The position numbers were made by a program, and so were the translations under genes. A stretch of 64,000 nucleotides of DNA, taken from contig CM077671.1 of NCBI GenBank assembly GCA_039707655.1, forward strand, positions 303,304,509 through 303,368,508, read 5' to 3'. The notes below the pieces were generated by a model, which saw nothing but the letters and a program-made list of their open reading frames with translations, had not been told where the DNA came from and ran no database searches. This document shows, in pieces, positions 45,741 through 56,286 of the stretch. Position 1 is the stretch's first letter. Every line of letters begins with the position of its first letter. The DNA is from Elymus sibiricus (taxonomy: Eukaryota; Streptophyta; Magnoliopsida; Poales; Poaceae).

Positions 45741-47867
45741 TGTTGGGGAACACGACAGAAAACAAAAAAATTCGGTACAGCGAGCACGCCCAGGATCACT
45801 ATGGAGACTGCATACAAGGTTTGATCTGATCCGTACCAACTCGAAGCGCAGCGGAAGAAGAGTCGGTGTAGATCGTCGGTGCAGATCCCTGCAGCTAGGA
45901 TTTACAACCTCCCAACCGCAAGGATGTACTCCCACTCCGGACAGCCCTTCGGGAGGCGGTCGGACAGTCCCCCGGACAATGTCGCGGACAGCCCTTCGGG
46001 AGGACCCTCGGAACCCGAACAGTAACCCGGACAGCCCTTCGGGAGGACGCCGGAAACTCGAACGGTAACTCGAACAGCCCTTCGGGCAAAAGATCGAAAC
46101 TACAATCTCTCTACGGGGTTGCACACATACGGTGTCAGCTATCCGGCAGGGCTTCGCCGTCCAGAGCTAGTCCCTGCCGGAACCCAGACAGCCTTTCGGC
46201 TCTACGAAAAACTCTTTTCGTGGGAGGGAGAGAGAGAGCTAGCAAAGCATAGCATGTGTATGAGAGCAAGGATGTGTCTTATGGCAGCCCACACACCTCC
46301 TATTTATAGGAAACCCAAGGGGTAGGGTGGTTTTACAAGAAGACCCAAAACCCATATGGAAAGGAGTCCTTCCCAAGGACCTAAAAGGTGAAACCAAGGA
46401 ACAAGGGGGACTCCATGAAGGAGTCCACCATGTGGCCGGCCACACCCTCATGTGGGGCCCCAAAATTGGCCCCTATCCATCCATGTCATCCCCAAGATCT
46501 TTTGGAGCAAAGCCCCAAAAGGTGGCTTTCCAAAAATATCCCAAAAAGCACTTTCAATATTCACGACGACATTTTTCAGCGTCTGATCGAACTGAAAATA
46601 TTCATGTGGGCTTAGAACAATTCTAGTACCCACCAAAATAATTTTCAACGCGAGCCGGAACAATTCCGGTTTAGTGATTTCATCTGCGAAAAGCATCTGA
46701 AGCGGTTTCGGCAGCTCCGGAACATTTCCGGTTTTCATCCCGGAAAATTCCAGAAAGTTTCCAGAATGATTCTGGCACCCTCCAAGAATTATCAGGCATG
46801 TGCCAAAACCAATTTGACTTTATGGTATCCTCTGAAACAACTTTTCAGTTTCACCGGAACTATTCCGATATCCTCTCCGGAACGTTTCCGTTTCGTCCGA
46901 AACTTTTCCGGTGAATTTCTCTCAGACTCCCCGTCTAGTATTCAACAGATAGATGACCCTTAAGCGTGTGACCCTATAGGTTCGGTGAAGCATAGACATG
47001 ACCCGGAACCCCTTCCGATCAATGATCAACATCGGAGCCGTGGACACCCATATCGATCCCTATACCCACACGAATAAATATTCGAGTGAACCTCCAGTTT
47101 CCGTGTGCTATTCCTGTTGCTTCGCGATATGTTACAAATACCCGAGGTGAGACATGTAGGCATCCTTGTGGATCAACAACTTGTCCACAATGCCAGTTAC
47201 CTCGTTGCCGGTATTGTTCTCTTTTCTCGTTCCCGTGTTCCGGCATCCCCGTGATCAAATCACAAAGTGTCTGGCCAGACGATGATGGATGCCGTAACAC
47301 CGAGAGGGCCCAGAGATATCTCTCCATCGTCGGAGGAGCAAATCCCAATCTTGAGCTATCAAGTTACTTGACATACTTTTCCATGAACCCGTAAGCCGCC
47401 GTAATAGCCACCCATTTACGGATGACGTTTAACAAACCCCAAAGTTCATGAAGCAAGCATGAAGAAACTCGACACTCTCATGGTCTAAGGAATTATGCAA
47501 ACATTAACCATCTCTGTGTTATTTAACCATAAACTTGTGACGAATATATCTCATAGTATAACATCAATATGGGTCGATTCAACACAAGTGTTCTACCAAC
47601 ATCGTGCCCTCAAAATTGCTGGCATAGCCATGCCCATGATCAGGAAAACAGGATCATCATGCAATACTTGAGCCAGTCTTAGAGGCAAGACTAGGAATAC
47701 AATTTACCGTTTATTATACCACACGTGCACATGAGTTTCCCTCCAAGCCTCGTGGTTATTGCAGACTCGAGAATCATTGCAGTTATAGCATGGATCATAA
47801 ACATTCATTACAAACTCTGAGATACAAAAGCAACTGATATTACTGCCTCTAGGGCATATCTCCTTCA
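45741..47867 (-). repeat. 5' LTR of the Copia element (2127 bp)
   Basis: Same length as the 3' LTR. On the minus strand it would carry the promoter and transcript start. TSD TAAAT follows at 47868. Confidence 0.95.
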
Positions 47868-48753
47868 TAAATATGATCGGACAAGAGCAAAGAAAACGCA
47901 CCGACTCTTGTTCGGTCATTCCGTCGAACAGGTTGAGGTCAGCCCGGGTAGTGCCGGAGCCCGTGCTCGTCCGCGCCCGAACGAGCTCCGGCGAGTCACA
48001 CACGTCCACCGCCGGCATCTGCATGGGCGGAAAGCTGTCCGGAATGGCCCAGCCGGCGCTCGGATCATCGTTTGTCCTAATGGGGTCGGTGACCATAATC
48101 CTCGCTGGCGCTCGGAGAGAAGGGGTGCGGGGATCCGGCCGCGGCGGAGGAGACATCTGCTCCTGCGCATTTGAACCTCCCTGCGACGCCGAAGCCGCCG
48201 CCTCCCTCTCTCGCTGCCGGCGTCACCGCAACTTGCGGGCGACGTTCTCCGCCTTGCAAGTCGCCGCGGACGAATTCACGCCGCCGACGGACGAGGCGGA
48301 CTGCGTCTCCGTCGCGGCGGTCTGGGTCGGGCTGGACGACATCTCCGGCGGTGGATCGGGACCGGAGGTGAGGATTGGGAGCAAGGGTGGAGGCAGGCGA
48401 GGGTCCGGGCGCGGGAATTGTTCTAGAGCGGCGGGAGGAGGAGGAACGGTTTGGGGGGATTTGGTGCAATTTGGGGTGGGGACGGGCTATCGGGTCCGAC
48501 GTGGCGGGCGTGTCCGGACGCGTCCGGGCGCCCCCATACCTGCCTCATATTTGGGCTGGATATGGGGGGTGCCGGTCAGCCCGGGCGTTTGAGGGCCGTT
48601 TGAGAGGCCCGTCTGGGTCAAAATTTTATGACCGGACCCTGACCGGGCGGCCTGCCCGGGCGTTTGAGGCGGGTTTGAAAGGTCCGGTCGTAGATGCTCT
48701 ACCACAGCGACACGATGGATTGGACTCAGAGGTTGCCGGGAAAAGACAGTGAC

Positions 48754-49003
48754 TGAAGAGAGTAGAGAGGAATGAAGTGAATGAGTTGTTGTATTGATTT
48801 GATGCCTGGGCTTTTATATTGCCTGAACAGGCGCTTACAGTGTCGGTTACAATGATATCACGACTGTTCGAACAGTCGTGGTGTCTCTTGGATGGACACA
48901 GCGTTTGGACAACGCCAAGTCTGTTAACTGCCTAGTTAGCCTACGTCTAACGCTACATGCTAACTGTTGTTAACTGCTACTAACTGCTAATTGGTCTCTA
49001 ACA
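48754..49003 (-). repeat. 3' LTR of the old Copia (250 bp)
   Basis: Plus strand 'tgaagagagtagag...' to '...ggtctctaaca'. On the minus strand it starts TGTTAGAGACC. It includes the palindromic phrase 'cacgactgttcgaacagtcgtg' (48867-48888, perfect 22-bp dyad). Confidence 0.9.
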
Positions 49004-49015
49004 CTCCCCCTTGGA
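49004..49015 (-). promoter_or_regulatory. Polypurine tract of the old Copia
   Basis: On the minus strand TCCAAGGGGGAG abuts the 3' LTR start TGTTAGAG. Confidence 0.8.
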
Positions 49016-49337
49016 CAACGGTGTGTTCCAAGCTTCATTGGTTTTGAAACTTCATATATCCTTGAGTGTTGAAATCTTTGCATAATCTTGATAGTCCTCA
49101 ATCTTGAATAATTGATTATTTCTTGATCTTGTTTTGTTGATATCCTCCAAATATCCTGTGAAAAATATAAGGAGAAAAATATAGAAATTTGATATACCGT
49201 AGGTAAATATATGAATTTGATATACCATAGGTATATTTATTGTCTCAATAAAACCGATATGAGAAACCAATATAGGAAAAAATCATAAGGAAAGAGTACA
49301 ATATATTATTATCAGATGATAATTAATAAGTTCAGTT

Positions 49338-50087
49338 CTAGAGAATTTCTCCCCCTGAACTTTGCAAATTCCGTAGTCGTCTCATACCAATGCCATGAAT
49401 GCATTTTTGAAATGCGGCTGTTGGTAAGGACTTGGTGAACAAATCCGCAAGATTGTCACATGATTTTGTTTGCAAAATATCAATTTCTCCATTTTTCTGT
49501 AATTCATGAGGGAAGAACAGTTTTGGAGCAATATGTTTGGTGATGTTACTTTTAACATATCCCATATGTATTTGAGTAACACATGCAGCATTATCCTCAT
49601 AGATAATGGTTGGTGATTCTAATGAACCAACACCGCATGAGGTTTGAATATGGTTGATCACTCTGCGAAACCATACATATTCTCGTGAAGCTTCATATAA
49701 TGCAATTATTTCAGAGTGGCTAGTGGAAGTTGCCATTAAAGTCTGTTTGGTTGACTTCCATGAGATAGTTGTTCCACCATATAAAAACACAAACCCTGTT
49801 TGCGATCTGGCATTATGGGGATCAGAAATATAGCCAGCGTCAGTGTAACCAATCAAGGTCATTTCTTGATTTTTCCTATAGAATAAACCAAGATTTTTAG
49901 TACCATGTAAATATCTGAAGATATTCTTTACTCCCGCCCAATGGCGTTTTGTTGGAGCCGCACTATGTCTAGCTAGTAAGTTTACTGTAGAGGAAATGTC
50001 TGGTCTAGTACAATTTGCGAGGTACATTAGTGCTCCTATGGCACTAAGGTATGGGGAACTTAGGTCCCAATACTTCTTCGTCATCAT
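49338..50087 (-). pseudogene. Copia RNase H and end of RT, remnant
   Basis: An open frame of 249 codons with the Copia C-terminal region: PYLSAIGALMYLANCTRPDI near residue 12, GYTDAGYISD (about 85), TSHSEIIALYEASREYVW (about 124) and YEDNAACV (about 167). This is the last part of the polyprotein. Sequence farther upstream on the minus strand is broken by stops, so no full protein can be made. Confidence 0.85.
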
Positions 50088-52940
50088 CCCTAGGTCTAAA
50101 TGGATCCTTTTTCATATCAAGGGATCTAACAACCATTGGTGTCTTGTATGGATACGATTTATCCATATTGATTTTTTTTTCAAAACTTTCTGAATATAAG
50201 AGGGCTGATAGACGAGTATTCCTGAGGGAATAAGTTCAAGTTATGAACTTGAATAATATTTGGTTTCATCCAACTTTCCGTCTAGATATGATTGCGAGAA
50301 CCTTTCATATCTTGTATATACTTTGAAGATGAAATCATCGGTATATATACATAGGTCATGTAGAATCCAGCGAGGGATTTTGTTAATAACTACATGTAAT
50401 CAAGTAATCATTATGTGAGTAATCCTTTTGAAGAAGGAACTCTCGTAGTCGATTGTACCACACAATTCTTTGACTATTTTTTTAGTCATGGAGTGACTTT
50501 TGATGTTTTTACAATATATGTTGCAATTTGTTCATATGTTCAGACTTTCAAGCCTTTAATTGACTTAAATATAGATCTCTGAATTGGGTGATCCATATGA
50601 GTATGTAATCACCGAGTCTATCAACTGCATGGATAGTTTATTTGTAACTGCCAATAATATTAATATCGAAACGTAATTCCACCAATACCAAGAGGGTACG
50701 TTACATCATAATTGATGTCGGGTCTCTGCATGAATCCTTATGCTACAAGCATCGCTTTTCACCACCTCATTGTTTTTGTTATGAAATAAAATTCATTTGT
50801 ATTCCAAAAGGGAAGATAATTATGAGGAGAATGTATTACAGTTATAAATACCTCTCTTTTGCTAAGCGAGTGCTATTCTTATTTAATTGCTTCCTTCTAG
50901 TTGAACCAATATATGAATGCATTAGGCATTCTGCCATGGACTTTGGTTCAGGGCCCTAAAGGTTTTAGCAATTTAAGAACAAATATATGTCGACATATGT
51001 AGTGTTATGTTATATGATTATGTTGAATCAATAGAATTTGTGGAAATAATATTTACATCTTTTAACTCCTCGTGATTTCCCATAAGAATGGAGTCAAGGT
51101 GTTTCGATGTCCCAACAATTCAATTTGTGTGCACATATATGTTGGGTTTGGATGATGAGCATCCGTTATGTGTTATTCAACTTGAGGTTGAACTACATTT
51201 ACTAGTTGAGGATATAATTTCCTCTTTTTCCGCGGATGCATATGAGAACTCATTTCTCATGTGACCATGTTTCTCCCCCTTTAGCTCTCATTTGGGGAGA
51301 ATAGTGGTTGTATGAGGTACTTCCACTTTGTATGGCACATTGCTTGCATGCATAGTGTGATTTGATGACGTCTTTGTCATAAGTAAATGTATTTGGCAGA
51401 TTTGCAAAGTGTTGCAAATATATATGATTGAACTTTAGGTTTAGATTTTGAAGTATGTGAATATGAGGACTGAATGTCTATGACATTTCTAATTTCTCGG
51501 CATTATTTCTGGTACGAATCTCCCCCAAATGCCGAAAATGTCCTTATTTTAAATGTAATCAGCGTAAGGGCAATAACTAATTCTCCCGATGGGAGTTTAA
51601 AATATTTATGATTGACAGATAAATAAATAGTTATACCTCACATGAATCCCAAATTTAATGTGAGGGCCCATGTACACTGGAGTGGTGATATCGGTATATA
51701 ACCGAATATTGCAGATGGGAAATACTTGTTTTATTTCCACGTACTTACTGCAAGGGGAAGCAGTATGATATGCAGTTGGTATGATCTAGAATCGATCTAC
51801 GTCGTGTAAGACCGCACGTTTCCAACAAGATGTTGGCATATTAAAATTCTGTAGAAGTGGTCACATGATTAGTTTAATTTGTTCTTTTGATAAAGAATTT
51901 AGCTGCACCATTTTGGGTATGTACATGAGGTACTTAGTAAAAATCATACATGCTCGTGAAAACGGCATTCAAATGGTTTAACCCATATTCTAGGATAATT
52001 TGCTCTTAATTTGATAATTTGAGCAATTAATTTAGAAATTCATGGTTTTGTGGAGATTAGAGACTCACATAAGATCATTTTTAGATGTCTATTGATACCA
52101 TGAATAAATGTCCCAGAAATGGTTGAGTAGTCCACATATATATTCTTGGATGTGTTCAAGAAATTTAAGTGGCTACTTTCTGAATTTTAAGATGAGAGTG
52201 TCCTAAAAATCAATTTTCTCATGGCACATGTGGTGCACATAAAATCTGATGACTTGAGAATTTTTGCAGCTTTTAATTGTGACCAACAAAATGTTCACTA
52301 ATCTTTCGTATCTTCCCAATTTTGGGGTGACCAAGGTGATCATGCCAAGTCTTGATTTTATCAAGACTTTGAAAAAAATATTTTATACGCAACATAAGGT
52401 ACGGGTTTGATGTATGTAAAGTATAATCCGGATGAGAATTAAGGCAATTTTTCAAGAGTTTGTTCCTCATATCCGTTGCTTTTTGTTAAAAGCAAAAATT
52501 CTGTCTTATCCACCTCTAATGTTTTAGATGGAAATTGTTAGATCGGATATCTTTGAAACTTATAAGGGTACGAGTAGATTCAGGATACAAGAGTGCATTC
52601 TGAATTACGATAGTAGTACCCATAGGGAGTGTGAAAGTGGCTCTTCCTAAGCCAATAATTGCTTTGTTACTACCAGTAATGGTCATAACATCTTCCTTTC
52701 TCTTTGTAAGAGTTTGGAAGTTTTGTTTCCCTTCAAATTGTATTGGTTTCTTCCTCCATCGGATTGTTTCCCGTTTCTATGAATAGAAGTGGAATATTTA
52801 GAATAAATCTAATTTTATTCATATATTCATCAAATTACATACATGGTATTTATATTTACAAATGTTAAATATAAATACATTTCAATATTATGTCTGGTTT
52901 ACATAATACTTTATACATAGTCTGCAAGACTTTATTCTAC
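50088..52940 (-). pseudogene. Decayed RT and integrase region of the old Copia
   Basis: By position this 2.8 kb should hold RT and integrase. Only fragments read through: 52273-52470 (minus) has IKTWHDHLGHPKIGKIRKIS, the zinc-binding integrase start of Copia. The rest is full of stops and AT-rich. No intact catalytic motif could be confirmed. Confidence 0.65.
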
Positions 52941-52945
52941 TTATG

Positions 52946-53887
52946 TCATACAATATAACATTTCGTAGTATTTAAATAGCTAAATGACATCAACTGTTCA
53001 TGGAGATTAATTGAGGTCTCCAAAAACATCTTGGGTGTAATCCACAAGCATGTTTTCATCGAGGATGACATCCTCCTTTGGCTCGAATACTTCAATAGCA
53101 CTTTGAGAAGGCCCAACTTGAGAGTTGTCTTGTATGTCGTTGAAGTGAGCTTTGGTTTTGTTTCCATGAACTTGTTTGCCTTTTCCTCCATACTTCATGT
53201 ATAGATCCACGAGGTGGTTGGGAATACGGCATTTGCTAGCATGATGATTCACACATCCACACCTTTAACAAGTTTCAGAACTGTCATTATGGTCATTCTT
53301 CTTGAAATGACCTTTCCCCTTAGATTGACCATTGGTCTTTTGACCATTGTTCCTTTTCCACTTTCCCTTGAATTTTCGGAAGTTCCTTTTACGGTTTCCA
53401 AATTTACTGTGGGGTGGAAAGTGCATAAGGTTTTCTCTATCAAGTTCTCATCTGAAACTTGATGGTTGCAAAATCTCAATTTGGACTTAATCTTATGCAC
53501 GGCAGAATTATATGCAGCCACATGCTTAAAGTCATGGAACCTTATGAGAGACCATTCTCTCTGGGCTTCCGGCAACATTACTGCTCTTTGTTGGTCATAT
53601 CTCTCCTTAAGGGAGTTCCATAAGGCTAGTGGGTCCTCCTCCATTAAATATTCAGTCTTTAAATCAGGATGGAGGTGGTGCCGTATGAAATGTAATGTCG
53701 CATACTTTACCACTTGTGGTATTTCTGGAGCATTTTCGGGGGGGGTGACGATGCGAGGGCCAATGTTAAGTCTAGTCAAATTTATCTTCGTATCCATGGC
53801 CCATGATAAATAATTATCACCATCAACTTGTAGTTCTTGGAATTCTTTCTTATTGATGTCAGCCATTTTTCTTGCATGTTTGATCAT
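52946..53887 (-). pseudogene. Copia gag remnant with a broken zinc knuckle
   Basis: 53887-53249 encodes a gag N-terminal region (MADINKKEFQEL, YLSWAMDTKINL, LWNSLKERYDQQRAVMLPEA), ending in a frameshift near the Lys/Arg-rich linker. In the adjoining frame the CCHC knuckle reads C-stop-RCGCVNHHASKC (about 53264-53222), followed by RIPNHLVDLY. Capsid-like function is lost. The frame continues weakly to 52946. Confidence 0.8.
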
Positions 53888-54723
53888 GCATTTGATTAAT
53901 TTTACTTGATAGTAAAATTTATTTTGGTAAACAACAATTTTGTTCTAGGGGAACAATTTAAAATTTTAAGCTGATGCTTTCCTATGTGTAGATCTTCGAA
54001 TTTCAAGTTAACACATTGTAGATAATTTCCATTTTATGGAATACATCTCTCAGTAATAGGAAGCATAATCTGACGTATGTCAGTAGATGCATTATCCTAA
54101 TACCCTGTGTTATACATTGACATCAATATATCTGGAAGAGCACTTTGGAGGTAATCATGACAAATAAATATACCTCACAGTAATGGATAATCTGTATTCA
54201 TACAGTAGATGCCATCACCTTGTGCTTCGCAAATATGATCCGAGATAGTCACATTTTTTTATCTCATATTTTATTAATGAGAAATTTTGCAAGAAATAAA
54301 ATTTCAACTGCAAAAACGGCTGTACCAAATAACATGTCATAATTATGCTAAAGACAAATATATAACATGTCATATTTCAATTTTTAATAGACATAAAGTC
54401 TATAGAATATATATGTACAATAGAATACATTGTCGAACTAAGCATAGTACGAACTGAGGGTGCTAGACATTAATTTAAAGCACACTAAGTACAGATAAAG
54501 TGGCAGATCTGCAGCTTCCCAGAAATATACGGACTACTGCTAAATCGCCTAATTAAATCAGCATGTTATTTATTTAACACTAGCATGGCACGTAAGGCCT
54601 TTTGGCCCACAAGCCTGTGTCGGCACCGCTTGGACCAGCAGGTCAAAAGGGGAACGAGGAGCAGTGGATAAGGTTCAGGCCTGTACGAGCGCCTCCTCCC
54701 CTTATTTTCCTACATCGCCCCTG
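53888..54723 (-). other. Old Copia leader, left part
   Basis: AT-rich non-coding DNA up to about 54560, then GC-rich DNA to the MULE. The GC-rich part is probably contiguous with 62681 onward. No gene. Confidence 0.45.
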
Positions 54724-54732
54724 CCTGCTTCG

Positions 54733-54869
54733 GATTTTTTTTCAAAACTAGCAGGTTTTTTTAAGCAATTTTGAAAAATAGCAGGGCCAACTATTTTTTT
54801 GCAAAAATAGCACCCCGTCGGTCACCTGGAAGCCGAAGAAGGAGTTTTCGGTCACCTGGGGGCCGAAGA
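54733..54869 (+). repeat. Left terminal inverted repeat of the MULE (137 bp)
   Basis: Starts GATTTTTTTTCAAAACTAGC and ends near 'gggggccgaaga'. The inverse is at 62535-62671. Confidence 0.95.
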
Positions 54870-54990
54870 GGTACTCTTTGGTCGCCAGGAGGCCGAAGAG
54901 TCTCTTTGGTCGCCAGGAGGCCGAAGAGTACCTCTTTGGTCGCCTGGAGGCCGAAGAGTACCTCTTTGGTCTCCTGGTGACCGAAGAGTG
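54843..54990 (+). repeat. Left subterminal repeats of the MULE
   Basis: Five or so copies of a unit of 28-34 bp, 'ttggtcgcctggaggccgaagagtacc', start inside the terminal repeat. The right subterminal region has related but rearranged copies. Such arrays are candidate transposase-binding sites. Confidence 0.75.
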
Positions 54991-55102
54991 GCTGAACTGG
55001 CCATCAGCACTTGTCCGAAGATGCAAGTGCACTTCGGGTTACAGAAGTCCTGCACAACCATTCCCCCTCGCCCGTCTTATAGACATTCTAAAAATATGTT
55101 TC

Positions 55103-55334
55103 CGCGCAACTATTTTTCCCGCCAATATTGTTCCCGGCATCCCTTTCCCGTCAATTATGTTCCCGCCAATCCTTTCCCGCCATCCCTTTCTCGTCATCCC
55201 TTTCCCGCCAATATTGTTCCCGCCATATTTTCCCGGCATCCCTTTCCCGCCATATTTTCCCGCCAATCCTTTCCCGCCATCCCTTTCCCGCCAATATTGT
55301 TCCCGCCTTTTTCTTTCCCGTCATTCTCTCCCGT
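55103..55334 (+). promoter_or_regulatory. E2F-like site array (TTTCCCGCC) in the MULE promoter
   Basis: Exact TTTCCCGCC occurs at 55115, 55173, 55201, 55243, 55256, 55270 and 55284. A further eight or so near-matches lie between them (for example TTCCCGCC at 55160, 55217 and 55300; TTTCCCGTC at 55144 and 55314), spaced mostly 13-16 bp. The E2F/DP consensus is TTTSSCGC. The array ends 20 bp before a TATA box and 75 bp before the ATG of the 152-residue ORF. I infer cell-cycle-linked transcription; E2F binding is not shown. Confidence 0.6.
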
Positions 55335-55352
55335 CATCTTCTCTTCTCAACC

Positions 55353-55359
55353 TATAAAA
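55353..55359 (+). promoter_or_regulatory. TATA box
   Basis: TATAAAA in 'aacctataaaacccc', 49-55 bp before the ATG at 55408. This allows a transcript start near 55385 and a leader of about 25 bases. Confidence 0.65.
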
Positions 55360-55407
55360 CCCCCTCCCCACTAAGGAGGGTAAGCAGCCCAGTGTAGTCT
55401 CGTCAAG

Positions 55408-55866
55408 ATGTCCGGTTATCCTTTGGATCGTAGTTGTTTTCACCCTAGTATGTCCAAATGTCTTCTGAATTTAGCCTTTGATTTCAAGATAGACAATAGG
55501 ATAGTTCCATGGGATGAACTCCTTAGTAGTGACACCTTACTAAATGAGTTGGCTCACGCATTAAGTAGGAGTGGGTGGCCTGCAAGGACTTATGAGGAGA
55601 TACGAAAAGAACTTCTCAGGTTGCAAGGAAGGTGGAAGAAGCAACAACATAAGGGTGAAGCATTCCTAAATGCTGTAGCAGAACATACTTATTTATGGAC
55701 CCAAGACAGCGAGGACGAAGATGAAATTTTCATGCCGAGCACCAAGGGCAAGAGTACCGCATCGTCGAAGGCCAAGAGTGCGGCATCGTCGAAGGCCAAG
55801 AGTGCCGCATCATCGAAGGGCAAGAGTGTTGCATCGACGGAGGATGACGATGATGCCTTCATGTAG
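55408..55866 (+). CDS. MULE accessory ORF, 152 aa, function unknown
   Basis: Intact ORF with a good promoter in front of it (E2F-like array, TATA box). Residues 1-100 look globular and helical, with Trp-spaced basic segments (EEIRKELLRLQGRWKKQQHK near 63-82) that recall small Myb/trihelix DNA-binding proteins; I do not recognise a family. Residues 101-108 are acidic (SEDEDEI). Residues 112-142 hold four repeats of SSKAKSAA type (Ser/Lys/Ala), and the end is acidic (EDDDDAFM). It lies on the strand opposite to the transposase and converges with it, the position of mudrB in maize MuDR, though no similarity to MURB is claimed. Possible roles are a DNA-binding or integration helper; this is inference. 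The start is the first ATG after the TATA box. Confidence 0.6.
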   Translation: MSGYPLDRSCFHPSMSKCLLNLAFDFKIDNRIVPWDELLSSDTLLNELAHALSRSGWPARTYEEIRKELLRLQGRWKKQQHKGEAFLNAVAEHTYLWTQDSEDEDEIFMPSTKGKSTASSKAKSAASSKAKSAASSKGKSVASTEDDDDAFM

Positions 55867-56286
55867 TCTGTAAGCTTTATTTTTAAGTTCAGGCCTATTG
55901 TTTAATTCAGATGTACCTGTATCTTAATGAACTGTAATCGACGGAGGATTTGCGAACCTACAATGTTTAAAAGAATGTACATGTATCTTAATGCCTAGTG
56001 TTGCATGGACGGAGGATGACGACAATGCGAATTAATAGTAATATGTTTCTCGCATACATAGGTCGATATATGTCTCGAACTCTGACAGAAGCAAATGCGA
56101 TAGTAACACATACATCAAGCATGTCTCATACATACATAATGACTCATACATAGATAATCATATCACTGCTGGGGACGACGACGAGTCTGGATCTTCCTCG
56201 GACGAGGACCAGAAGGCGAAAAGCGCTGAGGCGCTGGACGATGCTGACGATTACCGACTGCGGTGATATGACTCATACATAGATAA
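55867..56286. repeat. Convergent 3' region built of duplicated gene ends
   Basis: 'tttgcgaacctacaatgttt' occurs at about 55952 and again at about 56411 (in a PMD intron). 'cggaggatgacga' near the end of the 152-residue ORF recurs at about 56010. A 60-bp block, 'cactgctggggacgacgacg...', occurs at about 56164 and about 56290. Confidence 0.7.

Larger units (their letters stand above)
38240..47867 (-). mobile_element. Complete, young Copia LTR retrotransposon (9.6 kb)
   Basis: Perfect TSD TAAAT (38235-38239 and 47868-47872). The two LTRs are each 2127 bp, with about seven substitutions and no indel between them by eye (about 0.3%). On the minus strand the LTR begins TGAAGGAGATATGCCCTAGA, similar in its inner part to the BARE/Angela group start, and ends CCCCAACA. 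It has a primer site, a 1.3-kb leader, a single intact gag-pol ORF and a polypurine tract. All parts needed for transposition appear present, so it may be autonomous. It is nested in an intron of the Harbinger ORF1. Confidence 0.95.
36876..48342 (-). pseudogene. Harbinger ORF1 (Myb/trihelix plus NAM-C-like coiled coil), split and broken
   Basis: Minus-strand gene in three exons, with the Copia element in its first intron. Exon 1 (about 48342-47890) opens MSSSPTQTAATE and has RKLR then TGA at about 48232, with the frame continuing in a basic stretch beyond. Exon 2 (about 38190-37740) has a Myb/SANT-like region (RHEDILLVRAW, then RNVASVQHRWGIIQGEVNKY). Exon 3 (about 37655-36876) has a TAA at about 37499, then a Lys/Glu-rich coiled coil (EREKIELEKREAVIKWELEK) like the NAM-associated C-terminal domain. 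In grasses such proteins accompany Harbinger transposases and probably bind the ends. Both stops could be single C-to-T changes, so the copy is dead. Confidence 0.7.
36575..48699 (-). mobile_element. PIF/Harbinger element carrying ORF1 only (about 2.5 kb before nesting)
   Basis: Terminal inverted repeats start GAGCATCTAC at both ends (36575 rightward; 48699 leftward), and the matching regions include CTCAAACGCCCG. Flanks are TAA (36572-36574) and TAC (48700-48702), a 3-bp duplication with one change; the empty site in the paralogous copy reads gcaacTAAcacga. The element encodes a Myb/NAM-C-type ORF1 but no DDE transposase, and it hosts the Copia element at 38240-47867. Confidence 0.8.

Noticed and set aside
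53466..53813. 115-codon plus-strand ORF
   Set aside because: Antisense shadow of the Copia gag remnant.
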